Assembly (NCBI RefSeq): GCF_004341885.1
Contig: NZ_SLVX01000008.1
Coordinates: 215,621 to 279,620 of the forward strand
Length of the DNA: 64,000 nucleotides
Direction: 5' to 3'
Source: Shinella granuli
Lineage (GTDB): Bacteria; Pseudomonadota; Alphaproteobacteria; Rhizobiales; Rhizobiaceae
Below, piece after piece: positions 34,271 through 43,143 of this stretch (positions are counted from its first letter, which is position 1; each line of letters begins with the position of its first letter). Below the pieces are notes generated by a model. It worked only from the letters and a program-made list of their open reading frames with translations, was not told the origin of the DNA and made no database searches. Made by a program: the position numbers and the translations under genes.

Positions 34271-35278
34271 ATGAGGAATGCCTACCTGACCTACGCCGCA
34301 AAGCGTCTTGCCCAGGCCCTGGTCGTCATCCTGCTGACCTACGTCTTCACCTTTGTCGTGGTCAGCATTCTGCCGGGTGACCCCATCACCAACGTCCTGA
34401 ACAATCCGCAGAGCGGGTTCACGCAGGAGGAGATCAAGGAGATCATCGCCGCCCAGGGCCTGGACAGGCCGGTGCTTGTCCAGCTCTGGTCGTCGTTCTC
34501 CGGCTTCGTCACCGGCGATCTTGGCCTGTCCATGCGCTCCCATCGGCCGGTGGCGACCCTGATCGCCGAGGTGCTTCCGTCGACGCTGGTCCTCGCGGCG
34601 TCGGGCCTTGCGGTCGCGCTGGTCCTGGCCGCCACGGTCGCCTACGGCACCCAGTTCGTTCCCAAGAGGTACGGCCAGGGGCTGCTGCGCGGCTTCCCGT
34701 CGCTGTTCCTGTCCGTGCCGAATTTCGTCATCGGCCTGGTGCTGATCCATTTCTTCGGCTTCCAGCTCGGCGTCTTCCGCGTCATCGAACCGGACAGCGT
34801 CTGGGCAACCCTCTTTGCGGCGATCGCGCTCGGCATTCCGATTTCCGCCCAGATTGCCGAAGTGCTGATCGCAAACCTCGACAACGAGGCGGCGCAGGAA
34901 TATGCGGCCGTCGCGCGCGGTCGCGGCCTGGGTCAGGCGCGCCTCTTCGCCAAGCACCTGCTCAAGCCTTCGTCACTTCCGGTCGTCACCGTCATCGCGC
35001 TCACCATCGGCGAATTGCTGGGCGGATCCCTCATCACCGAGACGGTGTTCGGGCGCACGGGCATCGGCAGTCTGGTGCAGCGGTCGGTCAGCACGCAGGA
35101 CCTGCCCGTCCTGCAAGCGATCGTCTCGCTCGCGGCGGTGGTTTTCGTGCTCGTCAACCTGATCGCCGACCTGCTCTACCCGCTGCTCGACCCGCGCGTG
35201 ACGCTTCTCGGCGGACCGAAATCCCGTGCCGATACCGAGGACGGCACGACCGGCGTTTCTCCGGCGGTGGCATCATGA
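34271..35278 (+). CDS. Dipeptide-type ABC permease (DppB-like)
   Basis: 335 residues, six membrane helices. DppB/GsiC features: YAAKRLAQALVVILLTYVFT, LPGDPITNVLN, GLDRPVLVQLW, the EAA loop EYAAVARGRGLGQARLFAKH and the C-terminal TETVFGRTGIGSLVQRSV. ATG 34271 is preceded by GTGAGG at 8-base spacing; a GTG nine bases earlier is less likely. Couples by ATGA to the next permease. Confidence 0.92.
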   Translation: MRNAYLTYAAKRLAQALVVILLTYVFTFVVVSILPGDPITNVLNNPQSGFTQEEIKEIIAAQGLDRPVLVQLWSSFSGFVTGDLGLSMRSHRPVATLIAEVLPSTLVLAASGLAVALVLAATVAYGTQFVPKRYGQGLLRGFPSLFLSVPNFVIGLVLIHFFGFQLGVFRVIEPDSVWATLFAAIALGIPISAQIAEVLIANLDNEAAQEYAAVARGRGLGQARLFAKHLLKPSSLPVVTVIALTIGELLGGSLITETVFGRTGIGSLVQRSVSTQDLPVLQAIVSLAAVVFVLVNLIADLLYPLLDPRVTLLGGPKSRADTEDGTTGVSPAVAS

Positions 35279-36117
35279 CCCTCACCTCCTATTCCACCAC
35301 CCCCGGCATTTCCATCCGCAAAAGCCGTCTTCGCGTGCCGCCGACCGTCACGCTCTCCTTTGCGATCGTCGCGCTGGTGCTGGCCTGGTCACTCGCCCCG
35401 GCCCTCTTCACGAGCCTCAGCCCGGTCAACGGCTTTCCCGCCGACAAGCTGCTGGGGCCAAGCTTCACCCATTGGTTCGGCACCGACCATCTGGGCCGCG
35501 ACGTCTACACCCGCGTCGTCTATGGCACCGCCTCCTCGGTTTCGAGCGCGCTCATCGCCGTCGTCATCGGCGTCGTCGCCGGCGGCATCATCGGTCTGCT
35601 CGCCGGTTTCTTCGGCGGCTGGGTGGATACGGTGCTTGCCCGCCTGGTCGATGTGCTGCTCGCCATCCCGAAATTCCTGCTGGCCGTCATCGTCGTGACG
35701 GCGATCGGTTTCGACACCATCAATGCGGCCATCGCCACCGGCGTTTCGGCAGTTGCCGTCTTTGCGCGCGTCATGCGCTCGGAAGTCATCAAGACCCGGC
35801 GCGCGACCTTCGTCGAAGCCTCGTTCCTCCTGGGAGGCACGCGCGCGCATATCCTGTGGCGGCATGTCCTGCCGAATGCGTCGCGCTCGGTGCTGCCGCT
35901 CGCGGTGCTCCATTTCGGGGACTCGATCCTCGTCATCGCCAGCCTTGCCTTCCTCGGATACGGCGACCCGCCGCCGGCCTCCGACTGGGGCCTGCTGATC
36001 TCGATCGGCAAGGATTACCTCAAATGGCCGTGGCTGGTTTACGCCCCCGCCTTTGTCACGATCGCGACCGTCCTCTCTGTGAACAGGATCAGCCGATGGC
36101 TACGCAAGACAGACTGA
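35275..36117 (+). CDS. Dipeptide-type ABC permease (DppC-like)
   Basis: 280 residues. DppC/GsiD features: HWFGTDHLGRDVYTRVVYGT, LVDVLLAIPKFLLAVIVV, the EAA loop EASFLLGGTRAHILWRHVLP, and SLAFLGYGDPPPASDWGLLI. Forms the heterodimeric channel with the preceding permease. Its last 22 bp overlap the ATPase gene in another frame. Confidence 0.92.
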   Translation: MTLTSYSTTPGISIRKSRLRVPPTVTLSFAIVALVLAWSLAPALFTSLSPVNGFPADKLLGPSFTHWFGTDHLGRDVYTRVVYGTASSVSSALIAVVIGVVAGGIIGLLAGFFGGWVDTVLARLVDVLLAIPKFLLAVIVVTAIGFDTINAAIATGVSAVAVFARVMRSEVIKTRRATFVEASFLLGGTRAHILWRHVLPNASRSVLPLAVLHFGDSILVIASLAFLGYGDPPPASDWGLLISIGKDYLKWPWLVYAPAFVTIATVLSVNRISRWLRKTD

Positions 36118-37817
36118 CCACCCTTCCCTTCCGCAAGGATCTGACCGTGCCGGTATCGACGCCCCTGCTGCGCACCGAAGACCTGTCGGTTTCCTACGGC
36201 TCGCAACGGGTCGTCACCGGAGTCGGCTTCGAGCTTGCCCGCGGCAGGAGCCTCGCCCTTATCGGGGAATCCGGCTCGGGCAAATCGACCATCGCCCGCG
36301 CCGTGCTGCGGCTTCTCGCCGGCGGTGGGCGCGCGACGGGCCGAGTGGAATTCGACGGCGAGGAGGTGCTCGGGCTTTCGGAACGCCGCTTCCGCCCGCT
36401 GCGGGGTCGGGCCATGGGCTTCGTGCCGCAGGATCCCGGCAATTCGCTCAACCCGGTGCGGACGATCGGCGCCCAGGCGATGGAAGCGGCGGCGCTGCTC
36501 GACGAGCCGAACAAAGCCATTCGCAAGGCGCTCGTCCTGGAAACATTTTCGCAGGTCGGGCTCGACAACCCCCAGCGCGTCTACGATTCCTATCCGCACC
36601 AGCTCTCCGGCGGCATGCTGCAACGCGTGCTGATCGGCCTGGCCGTCCTCCCGCGGCCAAAGCTGCTGGTCGCGGACGAGCCGACCTCCGCGCTCGACGT
36701 CACCATCCAGAAGCGGATCCTCGATCTGCTTTCGCGCCTGCAAAGCGACCTCGACATCAGCCTCCTTCTCATCACGCACGACCTTGCGATCGCCGCCGAG
36801 CGTGCCGATTCCCTCGTGGTGCTCAAGGACGGCCTCATCCAGGAGGCCGGGAGCACCGCATCGGTCTTCGCCTCCCCGAAATCCGCCTATGCGCGAAAAC
36901 TCCACGCCGACGTGCCCGCGCTCAATCCCGACCGCTACGCCGCGCTGCGCGATCCTGGCTTTCACCGCCTCAATGCCGGCGCAGAGAAAGAACCGAAGAT
37001 CGCGGTGAATGCCGTCACCAAGACATTCGCCCTCGACGGCAAGCGGCTGACAGCCGTCAACGGCGTCTCCTTCTCCGTGCCCGCCGGCACGACCCACGCG
37101 CTGGTCGGCGAATCCGGTTCCGGCAAGACGACGACGATCCGCCTCCTGCTTGGCCTGGAGGAGCCCGACGCCGGTCAGATCTCCGTCGCCGGAGAACGGC
37201 TGGACGGCCGCTCGCATACATCGCTGCGCACGACCTGGCGTCATCTGCAGCTCGTCTACCAGAACCCCTTCACCTCGCTCGATCCGACGTGGAAGGTCGA
37301 GCAGCTGGTGCGCGAACCGCTCGACCGGTTCAGGATCGGCACCCGTGAGGAACGGGACGAGCGGGTTCGCGAGGCGCTGGCCAATGTCGGCCTCGGCGAG
37401 CATCTGCTCGCCCGCAAGCCGGACGCCTTGTCGGGTGGCCAGCGCCAGCGCGTGGCGATTGCCCGGGCGCTCGTTCTCAAGCCGGACGTGATCGTGCTCG
37501 ACGAGCCCACCTCCGCGCTCGATGTCAGCGTCCAGGCCGATATCATCGAGGTCCTGTTGTCGTTGCAGGCCAGGCTGGGTCTGACCTATGTATTCGTCTC
37601 GCACGATCTCGCGCTGGTGCGCCAGCTCGCGCACACGGTTTCGGTGATGCAGCACGGCCGCATCGTCGAACATGGCACGGTCGCCGACATCTTCGACCAT
37701 CCCAAGGCGCCTTATACCCGGTCGCTGCTGGACTCGATCCCGGCCGGTCTCGCCCGCCCCGCCCCCGTGGCGCGCCCGCAGACCCGGCAGATCCTCATCG
37801 CGGAAAAGATCGCATGA
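36096..37817 (+). CDS. Fused double ABC ATPase of dipeptide/glutathione-type importer
   Basis: 573 residues carrying two complete nucleotide-binding domains, equivalent to fused DppD and DppF (as in GsiA). Domain 1: Walker A GESGSGKST, signature LSGGMLQR, Walker B LLVADEPTSALD, H-loop THD. Domain 2: GESGSGKTT, LSGGQRQR, VIVLDEPTSALD, SHD. An ATG at 36096 overlaps the permease gene; a GTG at 36147 with AAGGAT upstream is an alternative that would remove 17 residues. The GsiA-like arrangement is compatible with uptake of a glutathione-like sulfur source (inference). Confidence 0.9.
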   Translation: MATQDRLTTLPFRKDLTVPVSTPLLRTEDLSVSYGSQRVVTGVGFELARGRSLALIGESGSGKSTIARAVLRLLAGGGRATGRVEFDGEEVLGLSERRFRPLRGRAMGFVPQDPGNSLNPVRTIGAQAMEAAALLDEPNKAIRKALVLETFSQVGLDNPQRVYDSYPHQLSGGMLQRVLIGLAVLPRPKLLVADEPTSALDVTIQKRILDLLSRLQSDLDISLLLITHDLAIAAERADSLVVLKDGLIQEAGSTASVFASPKSAYARKLHADVPALNPDRYAALRDPGFHRLNAGAEKEPKIAVNAVTKTFALDGKRLTAVNGVSFSVPAGTTHALVGESGSGKTTTIRLLLGLEEPDAGQISVAGERLDGRSHTSLRTTWRHLQLVYQNPFTSLDPTWKVEQLVREPLDRFRIGTREERDERVREALANVGLGEHLLARKPDALSGGQRQRVAIARALVLKPDVIVLDEPTSALDVSVQADIIEVLLSLQARLGLTYVFVSHDLALVRQLAHTVSVMQHGRIVEHGTVADIFDHPKAPYTRSLLDSIPAGLARPAPVARPQTRQILIAEKIA

Positions 37818-38902
37818 CCATCGCCGCACCCGCCCATACCCTGCCCGCATCGTTCCGCCCGAAACAGCGGCTCGGCTTCAATACACGCGTCTCGTTCAAT
37901 GACGATGCCGGTCCGGCACAGGGCCTGCGCGAGGGCATCGACCTGTTCAAGGCGGCCGAACAGCTGGGCTTCCAGTCCGGCTGGGCCTACCAGCGGCACT
38001 TCGACCACTATCTCTCCTCGCCGCTTCCGTTCTTCGCCGCCGCCGGCCAGCACACAAGCCGGATCACGCTCGGTTCGGCGGTCATCCCGATGCGCTATCA
38101 GGACCCGATCCTGCTCGCCGAAGCGGCCGGAACGACCGATCTTCTGATCGGCGGCCGGCTGGAACTGGCCATCGCCACCGGCGCCAATGGCGCCTTCGAT
38201 GCCGTGTTCGGCGCCGTCGAGACGGATGCCCGCACGGAAGCAAAACGCCGCCAGGCCCGCTTTCTTGCCGCCATCTCCGGCGAGGTGCTTCACACCGTCG
38301 TGGAAGCCAGCCAGGGTGTGCCGGAAGGTGCCGAGCTGCGCGTGACCCCGCATAGTCCGGGCCTCCGCGCCCGGATCCGGCAGGGTTCGGCCAGCATCGA
38401 TTCCGCCGTGCAGGCTGCTGAACTCGGCATCGGCCTCATTTCGGGAACCGTGCAGCACGGCCAGGCCGAGGGCGAGACCTTCGGCGCCTATCAGGCCCGC
38501 ATCATCGAGGCCTATCGCTCCACCTGGCATAAGACTTGGGGCACTGCGCCGCCATCGGTCGCCGTCGCCGCCTCGATCCTCGTCGGCACCACGGCCGAAC
38601 TCCGGGAGAAATACGCGGCCTATGACCTCGAACGCCGGACGCTCGGCATCGCCGCCTCCCGCCCGAAGGGTGCACTGGCGCCCGCCAGCCAGCCTGCGCC
38701 CGCAGGCGCCCAGATTTCCCCGGTCTTTCAGGGCACGCCCGATCAGGTGATCGAAGCCGTGTTCAAGGACCCCGGCCTTGCCGCGGCGGACGAGATCGTC
38801 CTCTTCCTGCCGCCCGCCTACGGGCTTGCCGAGAATATAAGGCTGCTGAGCGATCTGGCGGAAACGGTCGCGCCAGGGCTCGGCTGGTCGCCCGCACGAT
38901 GA
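37814..38902 (+). CDS. LLM class flavin-dependent oxidoreductase
   Basis: 362 residues, luciferase-like. Visible: QGLREGIDLFKAAEQLGFQS, YQRHFDHYLSSPLPFFAA, ITLGSAVIPMRYQDPILLAE and TTDLLIGGRLELAIATGA (LSGGR-type motif altered to IGGRL). It overlaps the ATPase gene by ATGA, so it is produced together with the importer; a terminator follows at once. Substrate unknown; expects FMNH2 from the reductase at 41426. Confidence 0.85.
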   Translation: MTIAAPAHTLPASFRPKQRLGFNTRVSFNDDAGPAQGLREGIDLFKAAEQLGFQSGWAYQRHFDHYLSSPLPFFAAAGQHTSRITLGSAVIPMRYQDPILLAEAAGTTDLLIGGRLELAIATGANGAFDAVFGAVETDARTEAKRRQARFLAAISGEVLHTVVEASQGVPEGAELRVTPHSPGLRARIRQGSASIDSAVQAAELGIGLISGTVQHGQAEGETFGAYQARIIEAYRSTWHKTWGTAPPSVAVAASILVGTTAELREKYAAYDLERRTLGIAASRPKGALAPASQPAPAGAQISPVFQGTPDQVIEAVFKDPGLAAADEIVLFLPPAYGLAENIRLLSDLAETVAPGLGWSPAR

Positions 38903-38917
38903 CTGGCCTATCGCCGG

Positions 38918-38950
38918 ATTCTCTCGGAGGTGATCCCGAGGGAATATTTT
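38918..38950 (+). terminator. Rho-independent terminator after the importer-LLM operon
   Basis: ATTCTCTCGG, 8-nt loop AGGTGATC, CCGAGGGAAT (10-bp stem with one T-G pair), then ATTTT. It ends the operon that starts at 32583 and separates it from element D 15 bp further on. Confidence 0.75.
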
Positions 38951-38964
38951 CTACCATTTCACTA

Positions 38965-39011
38965 GAAAGAGAAAGACCTGTCTTCCTCATCACGGCACAT
39001 CGTCTTAACGT
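38965..39011 (+). promoter_or_regulatory. Shared promoter/operator element, copy D
   Basis: GAAAGAGA, AAGACCTG, TCTTCCTC (38965-38988), then 17 nt and TAACGT (39006-39011). It lies 33 bp before the SsuD-like gene, right after the terminator, so the 39044-43081 genes form an independent unit under the same control. Confidence 0.7.
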
Positions 39012-39043
39012 GCCCGCATTATCGGTAAAAGATTGGAGCTCCC

Positions 39044-40147
39044 ATGGCCGCGGAATTCATCAGCGTTAGCTTCCCGAACGCCTCGAACGACCTGACCCCT
39101 CTTCCCGACGCGCCGGTGGATCCGCTTTTCCTGGAGCGCTATGCCCGCGCCCTCGACGATTACGGGTTCAACTATACCCTGCTGCCCTACTCCTCCTCGT
39201 CCTTCGATCCGTTCACGCTCGGCGCCACGGTTCTCGCCCACACCAGGAACATCAAGATCATCGTCGCGCTGCGCCCCAACACCGTCTATCCGACGGTTGC
39301 GGCCAAATCGCTTGCAACGCTCGATCAGCTGAGCGGCGGCCGGGTCGTCGTGCACTTCATTGCCGGCGGCAGCGACGAGGAGCAGGCCCGCGAGGGCGAT
39401 TTCCTCAACAAGGAGGAGCGCTACGAGCGGCAGGAAGAATATATTCGCATCCTGCGCCTGGCCTGGACCTCGAAGGAGCCCTTCGATTTCGACGGCAAGT
39501 ATTACCAGTTCAAGCAGTTCCGCAGCGCGGTGCGCCCGACGCAGGGGCTGATCCCGATTTCGCTCGGCGGCTCGTCGGATGCAGCCTACCGCATCGGCGG
39601 TTCGCTCTGCGACATCTTCGGCCTCTGGGGAGAGCCGCTGGCGGAGACGAAGCAGCAGATCGACCGGATCTATGCGGAAGCCGCCAAAGCCGGCCGGACC
39701 GATCGTCCGCGCATCTGGGTCACCTTCCGCCCGATCGTCGCCGAAACCGACGAACTCGCCTGGGAAAAGGCACACCGGGTTCTGGAGCGGCTGAACGACA
39801 ACCGCCAGAAGGGCCTCGGACGTTCACCCCTTTCCGCTCCACGTCCTGCCAATGTCGGGTCCCAGCGTCTCCTCGAAATCGCGGCGCGCGGCGACGTGCA
39901 TGACCGGGCCCTGTGGTATCCGACGGTCACCGCGACCAATGCCGGCGGCGCCACCACGGCGCTGGTGGGATCGCCGCGCACGATTGCCGATTCCATCCTC
40001 GACTACATCGATCTCGGCGCCGATCTCATCTCGATCCGTGGCTACGACAATTTCAACGACGCGGTCGATTACGGCCGCTATGTCCTGCCGCTCGTGCGCG
40101 AAGGCATCCGCCAGCGAGAAGATGCCAAGAAGACGGCCGCCGCCTGA
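39044..40147 (+). CDS. SsuD-like alkanesulfonate-type monooxygenase (LLM class)
   Basis: 367 residues, close in layout to SsuD/SfnG-type FMNH2-dependent enzymes: LRPNTVYPTVAAKSLATLDQ, LSGGRVVVHFIAGGSDEEQA, EGDFLNKEERYERQEEYIRI, IPISLGGSSDAAYRIGG. These cleave C-S bonds of sulfonates or sulfones to give sulfite. GGAG lies just upstream of the ATG. Its stop overlaps the start of the SfnB-like gene, so the two are coupled. Exact substrate not readable. Confidence 0.88.
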   Translation: MAAEFISVSFPNASNDLTPLPDAPVDPLFLERYARALDDYGFNYTLLPYSSSSFDPFTLGATVLAHTRNIKIIVALRPNTVYPTVAAKSLATLDQLSGGRVVVHFIAGGSDEEQAREGDFLNKEERYERQEEYIRILRLAWTSKEPFDFDGKYYQFKQFRSAVRPTQGLIPISLGGSSDAAYRIGGSLCDIFGLWGEPLAETKQQIDRIYAEAAKAGRTDRPRIWVTFRPIVAETDELAWEKAHRVLERLNDNRQKGLGRSPLSAPRPANVGSQRLLEIAARGDVHDRALWYPTVTATNAGGATTALVGSPRTIADSILDYIDLGADLISIRGYDNFNDAVDYGRYVLPLVREGIRQREDAKKTAAA

Positions 40148-41370
40148 TGACGGCGCTGTTGCTGAACCAGCCGGAAAGCCCCGGCGGCACGCCCTATGAC
40201 ACGGACGTGCTGAACGCCACGACCCGCGCACTCGCTGAAGCGGCACCGGACGCCGACCGTACCGGTGCGTTCCCCTGGCCGGGCATCCATGCCGTTCACG
40301 AGAGCGGTCTCCTGGAAAGCACCGTCGCCATCCGTCATGGCGGACAAGGCGCTAGCCTCTACGATGCCGCCTACATTCTGGCGGCACTCGGCCGGGGCGA
40401 CCCGTCGGTCGCCCTCATCAGCGCCATGACGATCTTCAACCATCTCGGTCAGGCGGGGAAGAACCACTGGCCGGAGGGTCTCTACACGCGCCTGCTGGCG
40501 GAGGCGAAGCACCGTCCGCTCCTCCTCAACGCCGCCCGCGTCGAGCCGGACCTCGGCTCGCCGGCGCGCGGCGGCCTGCCTGCAACGCTTGCCCGGCGCA
40601 CGGCGACCGGCTGGTCGATCACCGGCCGCAAGCGCTTCGTGACCGGCGCGCACGGCCTCACGCATTTCCTGGTGTGGGCGCATACCGACGAGACGCCGGC
40701 GCGTGTCGGGACCTTCGTCGTGCCGAACGGCCTTCCCGGCATTCGGGTGATCGAAAACTGGAGCAGCCTCGGCATGCGCGCCACGGGTTCGCATGACGTC
40801 GAATACGCCGATGTCGAGATTCCAGCGGACGACGTTCTCGAACTCGTCGATCCGTCCGTCGCCCAGCAGGACAACCGCGCCCATGCGGGGATCACGCTGG
40901 CGCTGACCGCCATTTACCTCGGCGTGGCGGAAGCCGCACAGGCAGCCTTCATCCGCTTTGCCCATGAGCGCATCCCCACCAATCTCGGCCATCCCATCGC
41001 CCGCACGGAGCGGTTCGTAACGCTTTCGGGCGAAATCGACCTTCTCGTCTCCGGTGCCCGCCAGATCATCTTCGATGCGCTCGGGGCGCAGCAGAGCGAA
41101 CCCGAACGGCTGATCAGAGCGCGTATTCTTGCCGGGCGGCACTTGCGCGAGGCCGTCCAGATCGCGGTGCGCGGCATCGGCAATCCGGGCCTCGGCGCCG
41201 ATCTCGGACTTGAACGGCATTTCCGGGACATCCAGTCCGTGCTCGTCCATGCGCCGCAGGAAGATACGTCCATCGCGATACTGGGCCGCTCCGCCTTCGA
41301 TGCGTGGAAGCAGACCGAGGCCGGCGGATCGAGCCATCCAACGAGAGCACCTGTTCTCAAGACGGCATGA
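40147..41370 (+). CDS. SfnB/DszC-like acyl-CoA dehydrogenase-fold flavoprotein
   Basis: 407 residues of the acyl-CoA dehydrogenase superfamily, SfnB/DszC branch linked to sulfur acquisition. Features: HGGQGASLYDAAYILAALGR, WSITGRKRFVTGAHGLTHFL (flavin-binding beta domain), SSLGMRATGSHDVEYADVEI, and a C-terminal helical domain ending AVRGIGNPGLGADLGLERHF. There is no acyl-CoA catalytic Glu signature that I can identify, as expected for monooxygenase-like members. Overlaps the SsuD-like gene by one base (TGATG). Confidence 0.85.
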   Translation: MTALLLNQPESPGGTPYDTDVLNATTRALAEAAPDADRTGAFPWPGIHAVHESGLLESTVAIRHGGQGASLYDAAYILAALGRGDPSVALISAMTIFNHLGQAGKNHWPEGLYTRLLAEAKHRPLLLNAARVEPDLGSPARGGLPATLARRTATGWSITGRKRFVTGAHGLTHFLVWAHTDETPARVGTFVVPNGLPGIRVIENWSSLGMRATGSHDVEYADVEIPADDVLELVDPSVAQQDNRAHAGITLALTAIYLGVAEAAQAAFIRFAHERIPTNLGHPIARTERFVTLSGEIDLLVSGARQIIFDALGAQQSEPERLIRARILAGRHLREAVQIAVRGIGNPGLGADLGLERHFRDIQSVLVHAPQEDTSIAILGRSAFDAWKQTEAGGSSHPTRAPVLKTA

Positions 41371-41425
41371 CGGGAAGGACTTCCGTCTCTCTGACAGCTT
41401 CACGCGAACCATTGAGGGAATTTGA

Positions 41426-41986
41426 ATGAGCAACAATCTGATCGTCGGCTTCTCGGGAAACATCACCCGTCCGTCGAGCACGAGAGCTTTCGTGGAAAGC
41501 GTCACGGAAGCGCTCGCAAGAAAGGTTGGCCGGCAGCATGTGGTCTTCGACATCGAGGACCTCGGATCATCCTTGGCGGCGGCAAGGTCGGTGGCTGGCC
41601 TGGCCCCCGAAGCACGCAATGTGATCCGAACGATTGTCGAGGCTGACGCGCTCGTTATCGGATCTCCGACCTACAAGGGGAGCTATACGGGTCTCTTCAA
41701 GCACGTCATCGATCTGCTCGATCCCGCCGATTTACGCGGCAAGCCGATCGTGTTGACGGCAACCGGCGGCGGAGACAGGCATTCGCTCGTTGTCGAGCAC
41801 CAGTTGCGACCGCTTTTTGCATTTTTCGAGGCCTTTGTTGCGCCGACCGCGATCTATGCCTCGGGTCGTGATTTCATCGACGGCACAGTGTCGCCCGTCA
41901 TACTCGGTCGCGTGAATCAGGCAATCACGGAAGCTTCCCTGCTGATCGGCGCACAGCCGATTTCGGCGGCAGTCGCGGCGGAATAG
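41426..41986 (+). CDS. NADPH-dependent FMN reductase (SsuE/MsuE-like)
   Basis: 186 residues, flavodoxin-like. The FMN-phosphate loop is VGFSGNITRPSSTRAFVES, and the second flavin motif GSPTYKGSYTGLFKHVIDLL is diagnostic. It supplies FMNH2 to the luciferase-like monooxygenases. It is the only FMN reductase in the 23-43 kb cluster, so it probably serves all three LLM enzymes and the SfnB-like protein. GAGGGA precedes the ATG. Confidence 0.92.
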   Translation: MSNNLIVGFSGNITRPSSTRAFVESVTEALARKVGRQHVVFDIEDLGSSLAAARSVAGLAPEARNVIRTIVEADALVIGSPTYKGSYTGLFKHVIDLLDPADLRGKPIVLTATGGGDRHSLVVEHQLRPLFAFFEAFVAPTAIYASGRDFIDGTVSPVILGRVNQAITEASLLIGAQPISAAVAAE

Positions 41987-42070
41987 GCTGCCGCCATGTT
42001 CCGCGCGATCCGCATTTGTCGCAGGCACCCGGATTTGCAGGCGATGCGAGCGCCGCGAGGATAGAGACCA

Positions 42071-43081
42071 ATGATACCAGCAAAAAAACATGTAGTCGGA
42101 ATTACCGACCACATGATCGGCGCGCCCGATCTCGAAGCCGGCGTGCTCGGTGACGATGTCGAGATAGACTTCTTCGCCAGCACGGACGAGGCGTCCTTCA
42201 CCCCCGACCGGCTGGCGAGGCTCGATGCCCTGATGGTCTGGGGTGCGAGACTCGGGCCGAAAAGCATCGCCCACCTGACCCGTTGCAAGGGTGTCGTGCG
42301 CTATGGCGTCGGCTACGAGAAGATCGATCTTCATGCGCTCGCAGAGGCCGGCATCCCCTTCGCCAACAATCCGGACTATGGCACCGAGGAGGTCGCAGAC
42401 CACGCCGTTGCGATGATCCTTTCCCTGCACCGACGGCTTTGGGAACATGACGCCCGCGCCCGCGGATACACATCCGGATGGCAGGTCCATAGCCTGAAGC
42501 CGCTTTCACGCTCCAACAGAGCCACGGTCGGCGTTGTCGGCGTCGGCCGGATCGGAACGGCGGTGATCAACCGGCTGAAGCCCTTCGGCTTCCGTCTTCT
42601 CGGTTATGATCCAAACCAGCCGCCAGGGCATGAAAAGGCCATCGGCTATGAACGGCCGGAGCGACTGGACGAACTCTTTTCCCAATCGGATATCGTCACG
42701 CTCCATTGTCCGGCAAACGACGAGACTCGCGGCATCCTGAATGCCGATGGCCTCGCGAAGCTGAAGCCCGGGGCCATCGTCGTTAACACCGCGCGCGGAG
42801 ACCTGATCGAGGATCTCGATGCGCTCGAGGCCGCACTGCGGAGCGGGCATCTCGCTGCGGCCGCTATCGATACGCTGGTCAAGGAACCGCCCGGCGTTCA
42901 TCCGCTGCTTACGGCGTGGCGCAACCGCGAGGACTGGATTGCAGGCCGATTGGTAATCACGCCGCACAATGCCTTCTACTCTGACCACGCGTCCGTCGAG
43001 ATGCGTCGCAATGCGGCGAAGACGGTGAGAATTCTGCTCGATGAAGGCAAACTCAGAAACCGCGTCACGGAAAGATCGTGA
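42071..43081 (+). CDS. D-2-hydroxyacid dehydrogenase
   Basis: 336 residues, NAD-dependent. Rossmann motif VGVVGVGRIGTAVINRLKPF; catalytic R242 (NTARGD), E272 (VKEPPG) and H299 (ITPHNAF). C-terminal-binding-protein-like branch of the family (long DTLVKEPPGVHPLL segment). It would interconvert a 2-keto and a D-2-hydroxy acid, pairing logically with the FAD 2-hydroxyacid oxidase at 30188. Last gene of the cluster, followed by a terminator. Confidence 0.88.
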   Translation: MIPAKKHVVGITDHMIGAPDLEAGVLGDDVEIDFFASTDEASFTPDRLARLDALMVWGARLGPKSIAHLTRCKGVVRYGVGYEKIDLHALAEAGIPFANNPDYGTEEVADHAVAMILSLHRRLWEHDARARGYTSGWQVHSLKPLSRSNRATVGVVGVGRIGTAVINRLKPFGFRLLGYDPNQPPGHEKAIGYERPERLDELFSQSDIVTLHCPANDETRGILNADGLAKLKPGAIVVNTARGDLIEDLDALEAALRSGHLAAAAIDTLVKEPPGVHPLLTAWRNREDWIAGRLVITPHNAFYSDHASVEMRRNAAKTVRILLDEGKLRNRVTERS

Positions 43082-43113
43082 GCAGCGGTGACATAGCGCC
43101 GATGGAGGTTCGC

Positions 43114-43143
43114 CGGACACAAACGGCTATCGTTTTGTGTCCG
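43114..43143. terminator. Hairpin between convergent genes
   Basis: CGGACACAAA, 10 nt, TTTGTGTCCG: a perfect 10-bp stem between the hydroxyacid dehydrogenase (+) and the winged-helix hydrolase (-). The right arm lies within the last codons of the minus-strand gene. The stem's own T-rich arm gives a T-tract in both directions. Confidence 0.65.

Noticed and set aside
32490..34301. 603-codon minus-strand ORF opposite the dipeptide binding protein
   Set aside because: Shadow; the plus strand has a signal peptide and SBP family motifs, and the element at 32496 points to plus-strand transcription.
36039..37850. 603-codon minus-strand ORF opposite the double ATPase
   Set aside because: Shadow of a complete ABC ATPase with all motifs; no ribosome-binding site or recognisable domain.
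23862..43081. Cluster as an EDTA/NTA degradation locus (emo/epp type)
   Set aside because: An NtaA-like enzyme, a peptide-type importer and an FMN reductase are shared features, but the SsuD and SfnB-like genes favour sulfur acquisition. Kept only as an alternative.
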